A stretch of DNA of 40,176 nucleotides from an uncultured Lachnospiraceae bacterium (lineage in GTDB: Bacteria > Bacillota > Clostridia > Lachnospirales > Lachnospiraceae): contig CANREH010000015.1 in assembly GCA_947629585.1 (NCBI GenBank), positions 1 to 40,176 on the forward strand. Reading direction: 5' to 3'. Position numbers and translations under genes: made by a program. Of the stretch, positions 1-7,019 are shown piece by piece. How positions within the stretch are numbered: the first letter of the stretch is position 1; the number at the start of each line of letters is the position of its first letter. Below the pieces are notes generated by a model. That model did not search any database and was not told where the DNA came from. It worked only from the letters and a program-made list of their open reading frames with translations.

Positions 1-32
1 TTGTATCTGTTCCGATTTTGGGACAGATACAA
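1..32. repeat. Short inverted repeat (hairpin) at the window edge
   Basis: TTGTATCTGT at 1-10 is the exact reverse complement of ACAGATACAA at 23-32, with a 12-base interval. It lies just beyond the stop of the truncated EssC-like frame. It could be the terminator of that frame, since the minus strand reads off the window here, or the end of an insertion element that truncated the gene. The flanking sequence is missing, so this cannot be decided. Confidence 0.5.
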
Positions 33-70
33 ACACTGGAGTTTACAAATGTGTTCTTAATCAGCAGACA

Positions 71-451
71 CTAATTAAACACAATATCATTACTCGGTGT
101 ATTGCCAATATAAATAGAATCCACATTTCTGATATTATATTTTTCATAAGAATGAAAGACAGAAAAAACTTCATTAACAATCATAGAAACAATTTCATTA
201 TGATTAGTCTGTATTTCCAAAACATCATCGTTCCACAAAGCTCCTGTATAATTTCTATTCTCTTTTTTAATCGTATAAGAGCCATTCTTGATCCGCCAGC
301 GTCCATCTAATACTTCTAATTTAATCATTACATCACTTTTTATTTTAAAATAATCTTTTTCCAGAACAATCGCATAATCCGCATTATTTAAAGATGGTAA
401 CAGATATTCCTTAAAAGCGTCTTGTGAATATACAGATATAATTACATTCAT
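71..451 (-). CDS. EssC-like N-terminal fragment (type VII secretion ATPase), probably truncated
   Basis: This frame encodes 126 residues. The sequence resembles, from memory of the family, the N-terminal forkhead-associated region of EssC/FtsK-type ATPases of Firmicute type VII secretion systems in Lachnospiraceae. It opens with a beta-strand and a segment reading AFKEYLLPSLNNADY, and ends with the FHA-like turn IYIGNTPSNDIVF directly before the stop. EssC proteins are normally more than 1,000 residues with several P-loop ATPase domains, and none of that follows here. The start ATG overlaps the stop of the 63-residue gene upstream by four bases (ATGA), which suggests translational coupling. 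The stretch is AT-rich compared with the rest of the window. A short independent FHA-like protein is the alternative. The family assignment is an inference. Confidence 0.5.
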   Translation of the reverse strand: MNVIISVYSQDAFKEYLLPSLNNADYAIVLEKDYFKIKSDVMIKLEVLDGRWRIKNGSYTIKKENRNYTGALWNDDVLEIQTNHNEIVSMIVNEVFSVFHSYEKYNIRNVDSIYIGNTPSNDIVFN

Positions 452-639
452 CGGTTTTTCCCCTTATTATTCATTAATTTCTGGTTTAACGCATCATCCT
501 GCTGTTTTTGCCTGTTGTTAACCAAATTTTTCAAATATTTTCTTTTCTCTTTTGTTAATATAGCTATTATTGTAATCATTATAAGAATTACAATCACTTC
601 ACAAATGATAATACCCGCATCAGACAGCAATACATCCAT
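448..639 (-). CDS. Small single-pass membrane protein of unknown function
   Basis: This 63-residue protein has one hydrophobic segment at about residues 8-29 and a strongly basic, Lys/Asn/Gln-rich tail. That pattern suggests a bitopic membrane protein with the tail in the cytoplasm. An AAGGTG-like Shine-Dalgarno sequence lies about 10 bases before the ATG. The stop overlaps the start of the EssC-like frame, so the two were cotranslated. Type VII loci often carry small membrane proteins, but no family can be named from the sequence. No good promoter is seen between this gene and the inverted repeat at 699-727. A promoter could reach it if the 699-1078 segment were inverted. Confidence 0.5.
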   Translation of the reverse strand: MDVLLSDAGIIICEVIVILIMITIIAILTKEKRKYLKNLVNNRQKQQDDALNQKLMNNKGKNR

Positions 640-751
640 TCAAAATCACACCTTCTTTCCCAGGCTTTTTTTCCTATAAAGAATCCTTCATTTTTAAAAT
701 TTTTCGCAGAATATCTCCTTCTGCGAAATTCCCACAAAAACCCTTTAAATA

Positions 752-943
752 TCAGGAATTTCCATTCTCTGACCAGAATTCTGACCCTGAATAAAAACAG
801 AGTTTCTCCAACTGTTCCTGTTTCATTTCAAAGGATGAGTGGACATATTTTTGAAGTGTAATCGATACGCTGGAATGCCCCAAAATCTCGCTTTGACCCA
901 AATCCTGACCCCAAATAGCTGAAAAAATAAGAAATTTCATCAT
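752..943 (-). pseudogene. Tyrosine recombinase (integrase) C-terminal remnant
   Basis: This 63-codon frame contains the terminal signature of phage and transposon tyrosine recombinases: SEILGHSSVSITLQKYVHSS, followed by a Lys/Glu-rich helix (MKQEQLEKL). The Gly-His pair corresponds to the box II histidine, and the Tyr in QKYVH to the nucleophile. Full proteins have 300-400 residues with an Arg-containing HxLRH motif about 30 residues upstream. Here the upstream residues have no similarity to that motif, and the frame just before SEILGH appears to have lost a few codons. It is therefore a non-functional tail. It lies wholly inside the 29-bp inverted repeats, which fits descent from an integrase/att module. 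Confidence 0.75.
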
Positions 944-980
944 ACTTCTAACAATTTTTTACAAAATTTTTGATCTAATC

Positions 981-1009
981 TTGACTATTATGCCTAAATA
1001 TGGTAACAT
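981..1009 (+). promoter_or_regulatory. Candidate promoter inside the inverted-repeat segment
   Basis: TTGACT at 981-986 and TAACAT at 1004-1009 are 17 bases apart, and TG precedes the second box by one base (extended -10). In the present orientation it fires right, out through the repeat at 1050-1078 into a stretch with no gene. After inversion it would point left, with a predicted start near 761 and a leader of about 120 bases to the ATG at 639. Confidence 0.5.
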
Positions 1010-1078
1010 TATTTACATTAATTGTAATTTATTGATTCCCAAAATTCTCTTCGCAGAAGGAGATATTCTGCGAAAAAT

Positions 1079-1333
1079 AAAGAAATAGTTATTTATAAAA
1101 CATTTTGAATTTCCAAGACGAATTAATACAAAAAGAAAGATGATTCCATAACAATGCGGGAAAAATATCAGAAAAAAGTTGAAGAAAATCAGAAATATTG
1201 AAAGAGAATATGAAAACTGTGGAATAAATCAATTAAAGTGCTGCCGCACTAAGGAACTATAAGGCGTATATATTTCTTCAAGCAAACAGGAGGAAACTCC
1301 TGCGAGTTTCCTCCTGTCTTCCGCTTCCTTTAT
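1079..1333. other. AT-rich intergenic stretch without a recognisable gene
   Basis: I see no convincing gene in this stretch. A 15-codon frame starts at an ATG near 1155 but lacks a ribosome binding site. Read in another phase, the following bases give a short Glu/Cys-containing string ending at a stop near 1261, which may be decayed coding sequence. A small hairpin (AGTGC and GCACT) lies near 1236-1249, and the trpD terminator hairpin is at 1286-1317. Confidence 0.5.
1286..1317 (-). terminator. Hairpin downstream of trpD (probable terminator)
   Basis: Perfect 14-bp arms at 1286-1299 and 1304-1317 enclose a 4-base loop, 16 bases beyond the trpD stop. On the minus strand the bases that follow (TTTGCTTG) are only moderately T-rich, so termination may be incomplete. 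Confidence 0.6.
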
Positions 1334-2338
1334 TTAACGGTTTGTCGCTTCCACAAACGCTTTTAATTTTTCCATCGCCTTGCCGCTGTCAATCATATCT
1401 TCCGCAAGCTTTACCGCATCCTCCCAAGTGACGTGCCTTGCGATATAGATGCCTGCCGCCGCATTTAATACAACGGCATTTCTCTTCGGGCCTTTTTCCC
1501 CGCTTAAGACTGCCTTTGTAATGGCGGCATTTTCTTCCGGCGTCCCGCCCACAAGATCTTCTTTCTTGCACCGTTCCATGCCAAACTGCTCCGGCTCTAT
1601 TACATAGCTTTTATATTCGCCGTCCCGATATTCGCATACGGTCGTCGGCGCGCTCATGGAAATCTCGTCCAAGCAGTCCTGCCCATAGACAACCATGGCA
1701 GAATCCACGCCAAGCCCCGCAAGGACATGCGCCATCGGCTCTACCAGATCTTCACTGTAAACCCCCATAACCTGAAGGTTGGCATTTGCCGGGTTTGTCA
1801 ACGGCCCTAAAATATTAAATACCGTAGGAATGCCCAGCTCTTTGCGGACAGGCCCTACATATTTCATAGCGGAATGATAAACCTGCGCGTGCATAAAGCA
1901 GATATTGATTTCCTCAAATACCTTCTCCATCTTCTCCGGCGCAAGCATAATATTCACGCCCAGGGCTTCCAGGACATCCGCCGCCCCGCATTTGGAGGAA
2001 GCTGCGCGGTTCCCGTGCTTTGCGACGGGAATCCCTGCTGCCGCAAGCACAAGCGCGGCCGTTGTGGAAATATTGAAGGAATTGGACTTATCGCCGCCCG
2101 TTCCCACAATTTCCAGGACATCCCCTGTGTGGCGGATCTTAGCGGCATATTTTCTCATGCCGACAGCAGATGCCGTAATTTCCTCCACGGTCTCTCCTTT
2201 CATATGAAGGGCTGTAAGATAGGCGGCTTTTTCAATATCCGACGCCTGCCCGCCCATAATCTCATCCATAACGGCAGAAACCATTTCTGCGGATAAATCT
2301 TCTTTATTAACAAGTTTACTGACTGCTTCCTTAATCAC
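1334..2338 (-). CDS. trpD: Anthranilate phosphoribosyltransferase
   Basis: This 334-residue protein matches TrpD in length and signature. TrpD transfers the phosphoribosyl group of PRPP to anthranilate in the second step of tryptophan synthesis, in the cytoplasm. The glycine-rich PRPP/magnesium loop GTGGDKSNSFNIST is at residues 79-92, KHGNRAASS at 107-115, and NILGPLTNPA follows in the middle of the protein. These are standard for the family, and the N-terminal helical domain is also present. Pyrimidine nucleoside phosphorylase shares the fold, but the NILGPLTNP motif favours TrpD. The gene is not near other trp genes. It follows the sirtuin-like gene by 13 bases and shares its promoter, so it is an orphan copy. 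Its actual substrate could be tested. Confidence 0.9.
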   Translation of the reverse strand: MIKEAVSKLVNKEDLSAEMVSAVMDEIMGGQASDIEKAAYLTALHMKGETVEEITASAVGMRKYAAKIRHTGDVLEIVGTGGDKSNSFNISTTAALVLAAAGIPVAKHGNRAASSKCGAADVLEALGVNIMLAPEKMEKVFEEINICFMHAQVYHSAMKYVGPVRKELGIPTVFNILGPLTNPANANLQVMGVYSEDLVEPMAHVLAGLGVDSAMVVYGQDCLDEISMSAPTTVCEYRDGEYKSYVIEPEQFGMERCKKEDLVGGTPEENAAITKAVLSGEKGPKRNAVVLNAAAGIYIARHVTWEDAVKLAEDMIDSGKAMEKLKAFVEATNR

Positions 2339-2351
2339 TGTAATATCCTCC

Positions 2352-3092
2352 TTAATACGCTACAATCTTCGGCATAATCTCGCTGCATTTTCCGGTAAAG
2401 GACAACGTTATCATCGGGTTATCCGGTTCCGGCACATCATTGATCGTAATAAAATGCTCTCCTCTGTAATACTGCTTTGCATAGGTGCCAAGCGGGGAAT
2501 CCAATGCCGCACCTGCAAGAATCAGAGTATCTGCGCTGCTGACAGCCTCCGCCGCGCGGGAAATCTTTCCATTGTCAATACGTTCGCCAAACATGGTAAA
2601 CTTCGGGTGGATCGCCACCTGGCAGTCCGGACAGTGCGGAACGGATTCCTTCGATTCGGCAATAAAAGAAGCGGTAAAATTCCTGCCGCAGCGAGGGCAG
2701 ATATTTTTATGGATAGAGCCATGAAGCTCAATGACATTGTTGACGCCCGCCTCCTGGTACAGCCCGTAGACCGTCCTGGTAATGACCGCCTTTAACTTCA
2801 TGTCCTCCTCCAGCTTCGCCACCGCTTCATGGGCAGGAGTAGGCACCAGCTTCTCCATCTGCAGTACATGCTCTCTATAATAACGGAAAAACAGATGGGT
2901 GCGCCTGGAAAAAAAGCCCTCCGTCAGCATTTCCTCCGGGGAAAAGCCATAGGTAATCTCAATATCATACGCCTTTTTTTCTGCGCGGAGATCAGTAAGC
3001 CCCGTCTCCTCCATCAGCTTGACACCGCTTAAAACAACGACATTATTGCTGTCTTTTAAAATCCTACGTGCTCTGTTGATTAATTCATCCAT
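2352..3092 (-). CDS. Sirtuin-like (Sir2 family) protein with degenerate NAD motifs
   Basis: The overall plan of this 246-residue protein is that of a Sir2 NAD-dependent protein deacylase. It keeps the central IELHGS motif (His124, the catalytic-base position), a four-cysteine zinc site (Cys132, Cys135, Cys154, Cys157), a Rossmann-type core and the Leu-Arg of the PDFR element (residues 35-36). Two defining motifs are altered, however. The GAG(I/M)S nucleotide loop reads GVKLM at 23-27, and TQN(I/V)D reads TRTVY at 105-109, which removes the Asn and Asp that contact nicotinamide ribose. The protein may therefore be inactive, a binding protein, or active on another ligand. It leads a two-gene unit with trpD. 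A promoter lies at 3131-3159. Confidence 0.85.
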   Translation of the reverse strand: MDELINRARRILKDSNNVVVLSGVKLMEETGLTDLRAEKKAYDIEITYGFSPEEMLTEGFFSRRTHLFFRYYREHVLQMEKLVPTPAHEAVAKLEEDMKLKAVITRTVYGLYQEAGVNNVIELHGSIHKNICPRCGRNFTASFIAESKESVPHCPDCQVAIHPKFTMFGERIDNGKISRAAEAVSSADTLILAGAALDSPLGTYAKQYYRGEHFITINDVPEPDNPMITLSFTGKCSEIMPKIVAY

Positions 3093-3130
3093 GTATCCAC
3101 GCCCTTTCCTACTTTCAATTTCCGCTATTT

Positions 3131-3159
3131 ATTATATAAAATTCCCACAAAAAACACAA
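3131..3159 (-). promoter_or_regulatory. Promoter of the sirtuin-like gene and trpD
   Basis: On the minus strand TTGTGT (3154-3159) and TATAAT (3131-3136) are separated by 17 bases. The -10 box is a perfect match and the -35 box keeps TTG. It sits about 40 bases before the start codon at 3092, in the gap after the MoxR gene, where no terminator hairpin is seen. Confidence 0.6.
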
Positions 3160-3187
3160 GCCTAAAATCAAGAAAATTCATCATATT

Positions 3188-4732
3188 TTACAAATTCCCT
3201 CCGAAAAGCTTTCCCGCCATCTCCCCTTTAAGCTGCTGAATCTCCGCCTGGAACGCTTTCTGTTTTTCATAAAATAACAAATCCTCATTATACTGATAGA
3301 ACTTATCGCACCCGTTCTCCATAATGAAGCGGACTGCTTCCGGACGCTCGGAAAGCTCCGTGATGAAAATCACCATTTCCTGGCTGCTGTGGAATGCCTC
3401 CTCCAGAAAATCAAAGGCATGGTCAAGCTCCGCCTTCACTTCCTCAACCACCGCAAGCCTTGCCTGCACCTGCCCGGAAAATTTCTCTTTTATCAGGGAA
3501 AAGCTCTCCTGTGCCGAAATTCCCGGAGAGCTTGCCAAAAGGCCGATATACTCCTGGCACAATCGGCAGAACTGATGAATAACCCGCTTTTCCTTTGGAT
3601 CCTGAAAATCCGGATTTTCCGCCTGCTCCACCCTTTTTCTGCGCGTTTCAAAAAGGCTCTTTAACCTGGCAAGCGCTTCCGCGCCTGTCTGCCCCAGCGA
3701 AACCTTCCATGCCTTTAATAACTGGTGGAGCTCCTGCGTCACCCGATCCTGCGCTTCCGCCCGTTCAAAGCCCTCCTGCAGCCTTGCCAGGAAAAGGCCG
3801 ATTACGCTTACCGCTTCGTCAAACGGCGCATTTTTCAGGCGCTCGACCTGTTCTTTCTCAAAATTTCCCTTAACAATTTCTTCAATATGATAATAATCCC
3901 GGTACTTCCGGCAAAGCTCATAATAATTTTTAAAATCAGAGGCGGTTTCCGGCATCCTGAGATATTCCAGCAGGAAATCCTCCGTGATTTCCATCCCCAG
4001 CTCCTCATAAACTGCAAGGGACTCCGACAGATCCTCCCAGCCCCTTGCCGTCACAAATTCCATCCCGGAAGCCTTCTGCTCCACCTGATAAAAGGCATCC
4101 TTTTTCAAATCCAGATACGACAAAATAACGCCGTGGACCCCGGCGGAGACGGCGTATTCCTTCCATGCGCGGTAATCCTCGGTAATTTCGATGTATTTCA
4201 GCCGATCAAGCGTCACCATGTCAAAATCCCGCACGGATTTATTATACCAGGGCGGATTTCCCGCCGTCACAATCACCCAGCCCTCCGGCAGGGAATGCGT
4301 GCCGAATTTCTTGCACTGTAAAAACTGCAGCATTGTCGGGGCCAGGGTTTCCGACACGCAGTTTACCTCGTCCAGAAACAAAATCCCCTCCCGGCACCCG
4401 GTTTCCTCCATCTTTTCATAGACCGAGCCGATAATCTCGCTCATGGTATATTCCGTCACAGAATAGATCTTCTCCCCGAATTTTTTCTCCCGGATCAGTG
4501 GAAGCCCAACCGCGCTCTGCCTGGTATGGTGCGTCATGGTATAGGAAACAAAGCCTGTCTGAAGCTCCTGCGCCGCCTGCGCTACCACCGCGGTCTTTCC
4601 GATGCCCGGAGGCCCGATTAAAAGAAGCGGCCTCTGCCGGATAAAAGGAATCCGGTACTCCCCTGTTTCTGTTTTTTTCGTATATGCAAGGAAGGTATGC
4701 TTCACTTCCTCTTTCGCCTGCTTAATGTTCAT
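3188..4732 (-). CDS. MoxR-family AAA+ ATPase
   Basis: This AAA+ ATPase has 514 residues from the chosen start. The Walker A loop GPPGIGKTAV lies near residues 40-50, the Walker B segment ILFLDEVN about 70 residues later, and a sensor-1-like VTAGNPP follows. The C-terminal 200 residues are helical and rich in Glu/Lys. MoxR ATPases remodel or activate partners, most often VWA-domain proteins encoded beside them, as here. The ATG at 4732 is preferred over one at 4762 because GAGGAG precedes it at good spacing. Its first 11 bases overlap the end of the VWA gene, so the pair is translationally coupled. The specific client is unknown. This is the last gene of the long minus-strand series, and no terminator is visible after it. 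Confidence 0.85.
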   Translation of the reverse strand: MNIKQAKEEVKHTFLAYTKKTETGEYRIPFIRQRPLLLIGPPGIGKTAVVAQAAQELQTGFVSYTMTHHTRQSAVGLPLIREKKFGEKIYSVTEYTMSEIIGSVYEKMEETGCREGILFLDEVNCVSETLAPTMLQFLQCKKFGTHSLPEGWVIVTAGNPPWYNKSVRDFDMVTLDRLKYIEITEDYRAWKEYAVSAGVHGVILSYLDLKKDAFYQVEQKASGMEFVTARGWEDLSESLAVYEELGMEITEDFLLEYLRMPETASDFKNYYELCRKYRDYYHIEEIVKGNFEKEQVERLKNAPFDEAVSVIGLFLARLQEGFERAEAQDRVTQELHQLLKAWKVSLGQTGAEALARLKSLFETRRKRVEQAENPDFQDPKEKRVIHQFCRLCQEYIGLLASSPGISAQESFSLIKEKFSGQVQARLAVVEEVKAELDHAFDFLEEAFHSSQEMVIFITELSERPEAVRFIMENGCDKFYQYNEDLLFYEKQKAFQAEIQQLKGEMAGKLFGGNL

Positions 4733-6095
4733 GCCCGTCTCCTCTTTTTCTTTCATTCTCAAAATCCACAGCTACCTTCACTGCCCAGGGCGGGATCTTT
4801 GGCTCCACAGCCTGGACAGCGGGGAGGATAAACGCCGACGGAAACGACGGCGGCTTTTCCGGAAATGTCCCCAGCCCGTCCGTAAAATACAGAAGCCCCC
4901 GCAGCCTGGAAAACTCCCCCGCCTCTATTAACGCTTCCAGATAAGAAAATACCGGGCGGAAATCCGTCCCGCCAAAGCCGGAAACTTTGGTTTCCCCCAG
5001 CAGCGCTTCCACATCCTTCCGGGAACGGATCACCCGATCCTTCTGAACCCCTGCATCGCACTCAAGGATATGGATTTTGATTTTCCGGAAAAAAGTTTCC
5101 TCCGATCGGAGGATCTGCACCGTCTCTTCCAAAAACCGTTTGACCGTTTCCTGAGACACCGAACCCGAAGTATCCACGGCAATGGCAAATTCGTCAATCC
5201 CGGAAACCTCTTTCATTTCCAAAGGCTCTATCAGCGGGATTTTCTGCTTTTCCCGCCCATAGCCATGCATCCCGAAGCAATAAGGGATATAGTCAAAGGA
5301 ATCCGGATCAAGCCTTATCTCCTCCCGCACCACGGCAAACTGCTTTAAAAACTGCCGATAATCCTCGGTTCTTCTGTTCTGGATTCTTAACATCAGCTGC
5401 AGGCTTCCCGCCTTTTTTCCTATCCCTCGGTAAAGCGTTTCCATCGCCGTCTGTGTTTTTTTCGCAAGATCTTCCCACAGCTTTTCCGTCTCCGGCTGTT
5501 TTCCCTGCGGCGGCCGTTGGTTTTCCGGAGCCTGCCTGCGCCAGAAACTGTGGTCGTCAACATAAAATTCCGTTTTCAGCCGCTCATATTCTGCCTGTCT
5601 CGCAGCCATGACCTTTAACCTCCGGTAAACGCCTTCCGCTGTCAGCACAGGCAGAGAAGCCGCCAGCTTCCCATAAATCTCTTCCCGGTAAGGGGAAGGA
5701 TTGGACAGGACACAGCCAATCCCCTCCCAGGAATCCATCACGGACTCCACCACAATATCACACGCCAGATCCCAGGCGGTTTCCTCCCATTCCCGGCTCC
5801 CGTCCGCACTTTTTTTCTCCGCCTTAAACACATGGCGGAACAGACAGTGCAGAAGGACATGAAGATAAGCCCGGTTTAGCTCTGCCGGGCTTTTACCATA
5901 AACCTCTAATAAAAATTTCGGATTATAATAAAACGTCAGTCCATCCGTCCCAACGGACTGCGTCGATAACGAAAGTTCATAAGAAAATCTGTGAAGCGGG
6001 GCCTCGAAAAAACGCATAGAAAGATAAATCTCATTCCTGGTTGAAACAAGAAGCTGCTTTCCCAGCCGTTCTAAACGCTCCCGATACCCGTCCAT
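4722..6095 (-). CDS. VWA-domain protein with putative metallopeptidase-like N-terminal domain (DUF2201-type)
   Basis: This 457-residue protein has two domains. The N-terminal half has His79, His83 and His88 in HVLLHCLFRH, resembling the metallopeptidase-like domain of DUF2201 proteins. The C-terminal part is a von Willebrand factor A domain with the metal-ion-dependent adhesion motif DTSGS near residue 308 and a GGTDFRPVF segment further on, as seen in VWA partners of MoxR ATPases. There is no signal peptide or membrane segment, so it is probably cytoplasmic. It lies 21 bases after the LRR gene and overlaps the MoxR gene by 11 bases. In known MoxR-VWA pairs the ATPase acts on the VWA protein or its target. 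Whether the N-terminal half is an active peptidase is unclear, because the usual HExxH glutamate is missing. Confidence 0.8.
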   Translation of the reverse strand: MDGYRERLERLGKQLLVSTRNEIYLSMRFFEAPLHRFSYELSLSTQSVGTDGLTFYYNPKFLLEVYGKSPAELNRAYLHVLLHCLFRHVFKAEKKSADGSREWEETAWDLACDIVVESVMDSWEGIGCVLSNPSPYREEIYGKLAASLPVLTAEGVYRRLKVMAARQAEYERLKTEFYVDDHSFWRRQAPENQRPPQGKQPETEKLWEDLAKKTQTAMETLYRGIGKKAGSLQLMLRIQNRRTEDYRQFLKQFAVVREEIRLDPDSFDYIPYCFGMHGYGREKQKIPLIEPLEMKEVSGIDEFAIAVDTSGSVSQETVKRFLEETVQILRSEETFFRKIKIHILECDAGVQKDRVIRSRKDVEALLGETKVSGFGGTDFRPVFSYLEALIEAGEFSRLRGLLYFTDGLGTFPEKPPSFPSAFILPAVQAVEPKIPPWAVKVAVDFENERKRGDGHEH

Positions 6096-6116
6096 ACCTG
6101 TCCCCTCACTGACTAA

Positions 6117-7016
6117 CTACAATTCAAAATTCTTCTCTTTTGCAGGAAACTGCGTTTTCTGGTAATTTAACAGCCAGGCGACGCCTTTCCCCAGCCGGCG
6201 GCTTCCTGCCTCCCTGATAAATTCCGGCAGGATTTCCGCAGAAAACAGTCCTGTTTTTTCCAGCAAAAGAAACAGATCCCAATCCTCTTTTTCCAGCAGG
6301 GAAATTCCCAGCCTGACCACATTTTTCCGAAGGTAAGCCTGATACGCCTCCTCTGCCTCCTGCTGTAAACGGTACGGATAGGAAAGCCTGAGCAGCGCAA
6401 TCTCCCCCAGCGTTTCCAGCGTCTCGCTTACGCAGGCGGAAGAAAACACAGAATCATACCTTCTGTAATCAACGTCTTTATCAAAAAAACACTGCTGGTA
6501 TAAATATCCCGCCCCATAGCCTACTTCATTAAAAATCCGCGCAGGCTCATTGGCGACAAATTCATATTCAAAAGCTGGGAAATACAGACAGGCCGTATGG
6601 CTGCCCGAAACCGCTTCCTTATATGCAATCGTAACATGAACTGCATGGTTCTGCTCATATAAAAGGTGCTTTAGACAGGTATTCCCCGCTTCCGCTCTGC
6701 GCAGCTTTAATTCTGACAGGCTTTCGCAGTTTTTCAGCGCCCCGTCCTCCACCTCAAGCAGCCCTCCCGGAACAGAAATCTTCTTAAGCCTCCGGCAGTT
6801 ATAAAAAGCATGGCGGGAAATGGTGCGCACCGAATCCGGCAGAAAAACCTCTTCCATCCGGCGGTTTTCCGCAAAGGCATAATCCCCAATCCGCACCACT
6901 TCTTTTCCGTCCGCCTGTTCCGGCACAATGGCAGAAATCCCGCTGCCGCGGTATTTTTTCAGAACAGCCTGATCCCCATCTATGATAAATTCAAAATCCC
7001 TGTCTATGAGCTCCAT
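6117..7016 (-). CDS. Leucine-rich-repeat (BspA-like) protein in the MoxR-VWA operon
   Basis: Residues of about 25-115 of this 299-residue protein form BspA-type leucine-rich repeats. Recurrent units such as IGDYAFAENRRMEEVFLPDSV and ISRHAFYNCRRLKKISVP each have the AF...C/N...L pattern. The remaining 180 residues are a helical region with no family I recognise. No signal peptide or cell-wall anchor is present, so unlike many BspA-like proteins this one looks intracellular. It may be a scaffold or substrate-recognition partner for the VWA/MoxR pair that follows 21 bases later. It starts 3 bases after the CheY-like regulator gene, which places it in the same transcript. Its function is unknown. 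Confidence 0.7.
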   Translation of the reverse strand: MELIDRDFEFIIDGDQAVLKKYRGSGISAIVPEQADGKEVVRIGDYAFAENRRMEEVFLPDSVRTISRHAFYNCRRLKKISVPGGLLEVEDGALKNCESLSELKLRRAEAGNTCLKHLLYEQNHAVHVTIAYKEAVSGSHTACLYFPAFEYEFVANEPARIFNEVGYGAGYLYQQCFFDKDVDYRRYDSVFSSACVSETLETLGEIALLRLSYPYRLQQEAEEAYQAYLRKNVVRLGISLLEKEDWDLFLLLEKTGLFSAEILPEFIREAGSRRLGKGVAWLLNYQKTQFPAKEKNFEL

Positions 7017-7019
7017 TGT

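Larger units (their letters stand above)
699..1078. repeat. Segment bounded by perfect 29-bp inverted repeats (candidate invertible element)
   Basis: Positions 699-727 and 1050-1078 are exact reverse complements over 29 bases. Each copy is itself a dyad, with arms TTCGCAGAA and TTCTGCGAA around an asymmetric 7-base centre (TATCTCC on the plus strand at left, GGAGATA at right). Short inverted arms flanking a 6-8 base spacer is the usual form of a tyrosine-recombinase core site. Because the spacers are in opposite orientation, recombination between the two would invert the DNA between them. The interior (728-1049) contains the C-terminal fragment of a tyrosine recombinase and a promoter-like sequence at 981-1009. 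A MITE-like element is the alternative, but no clear target duplication is visible. The repeats are certain; the switch is an inference. Confidence 0.85.

Noticed and set aside
699-727. The repeat read as a simple transcription terminator
   Set aside because: The internal dyad is short with a 7-base loop and no T tract on either strand, and an exact inverted copy exists at 1050-1078, which a terminator does not explain.
1155-1202. A 15-codon frame downstream of the candidate switch promoter
   Set aside because: It has no ribosome binding site, ends quickly and shows no similarity, so I do not call it a gene.
3595-4421. Several plus-strand frames opposite the MoxR and VWA genes
   Set aside because: They are antisense shadows with no start signals or recognisable domains, covered by well-supported minus-strand genes.
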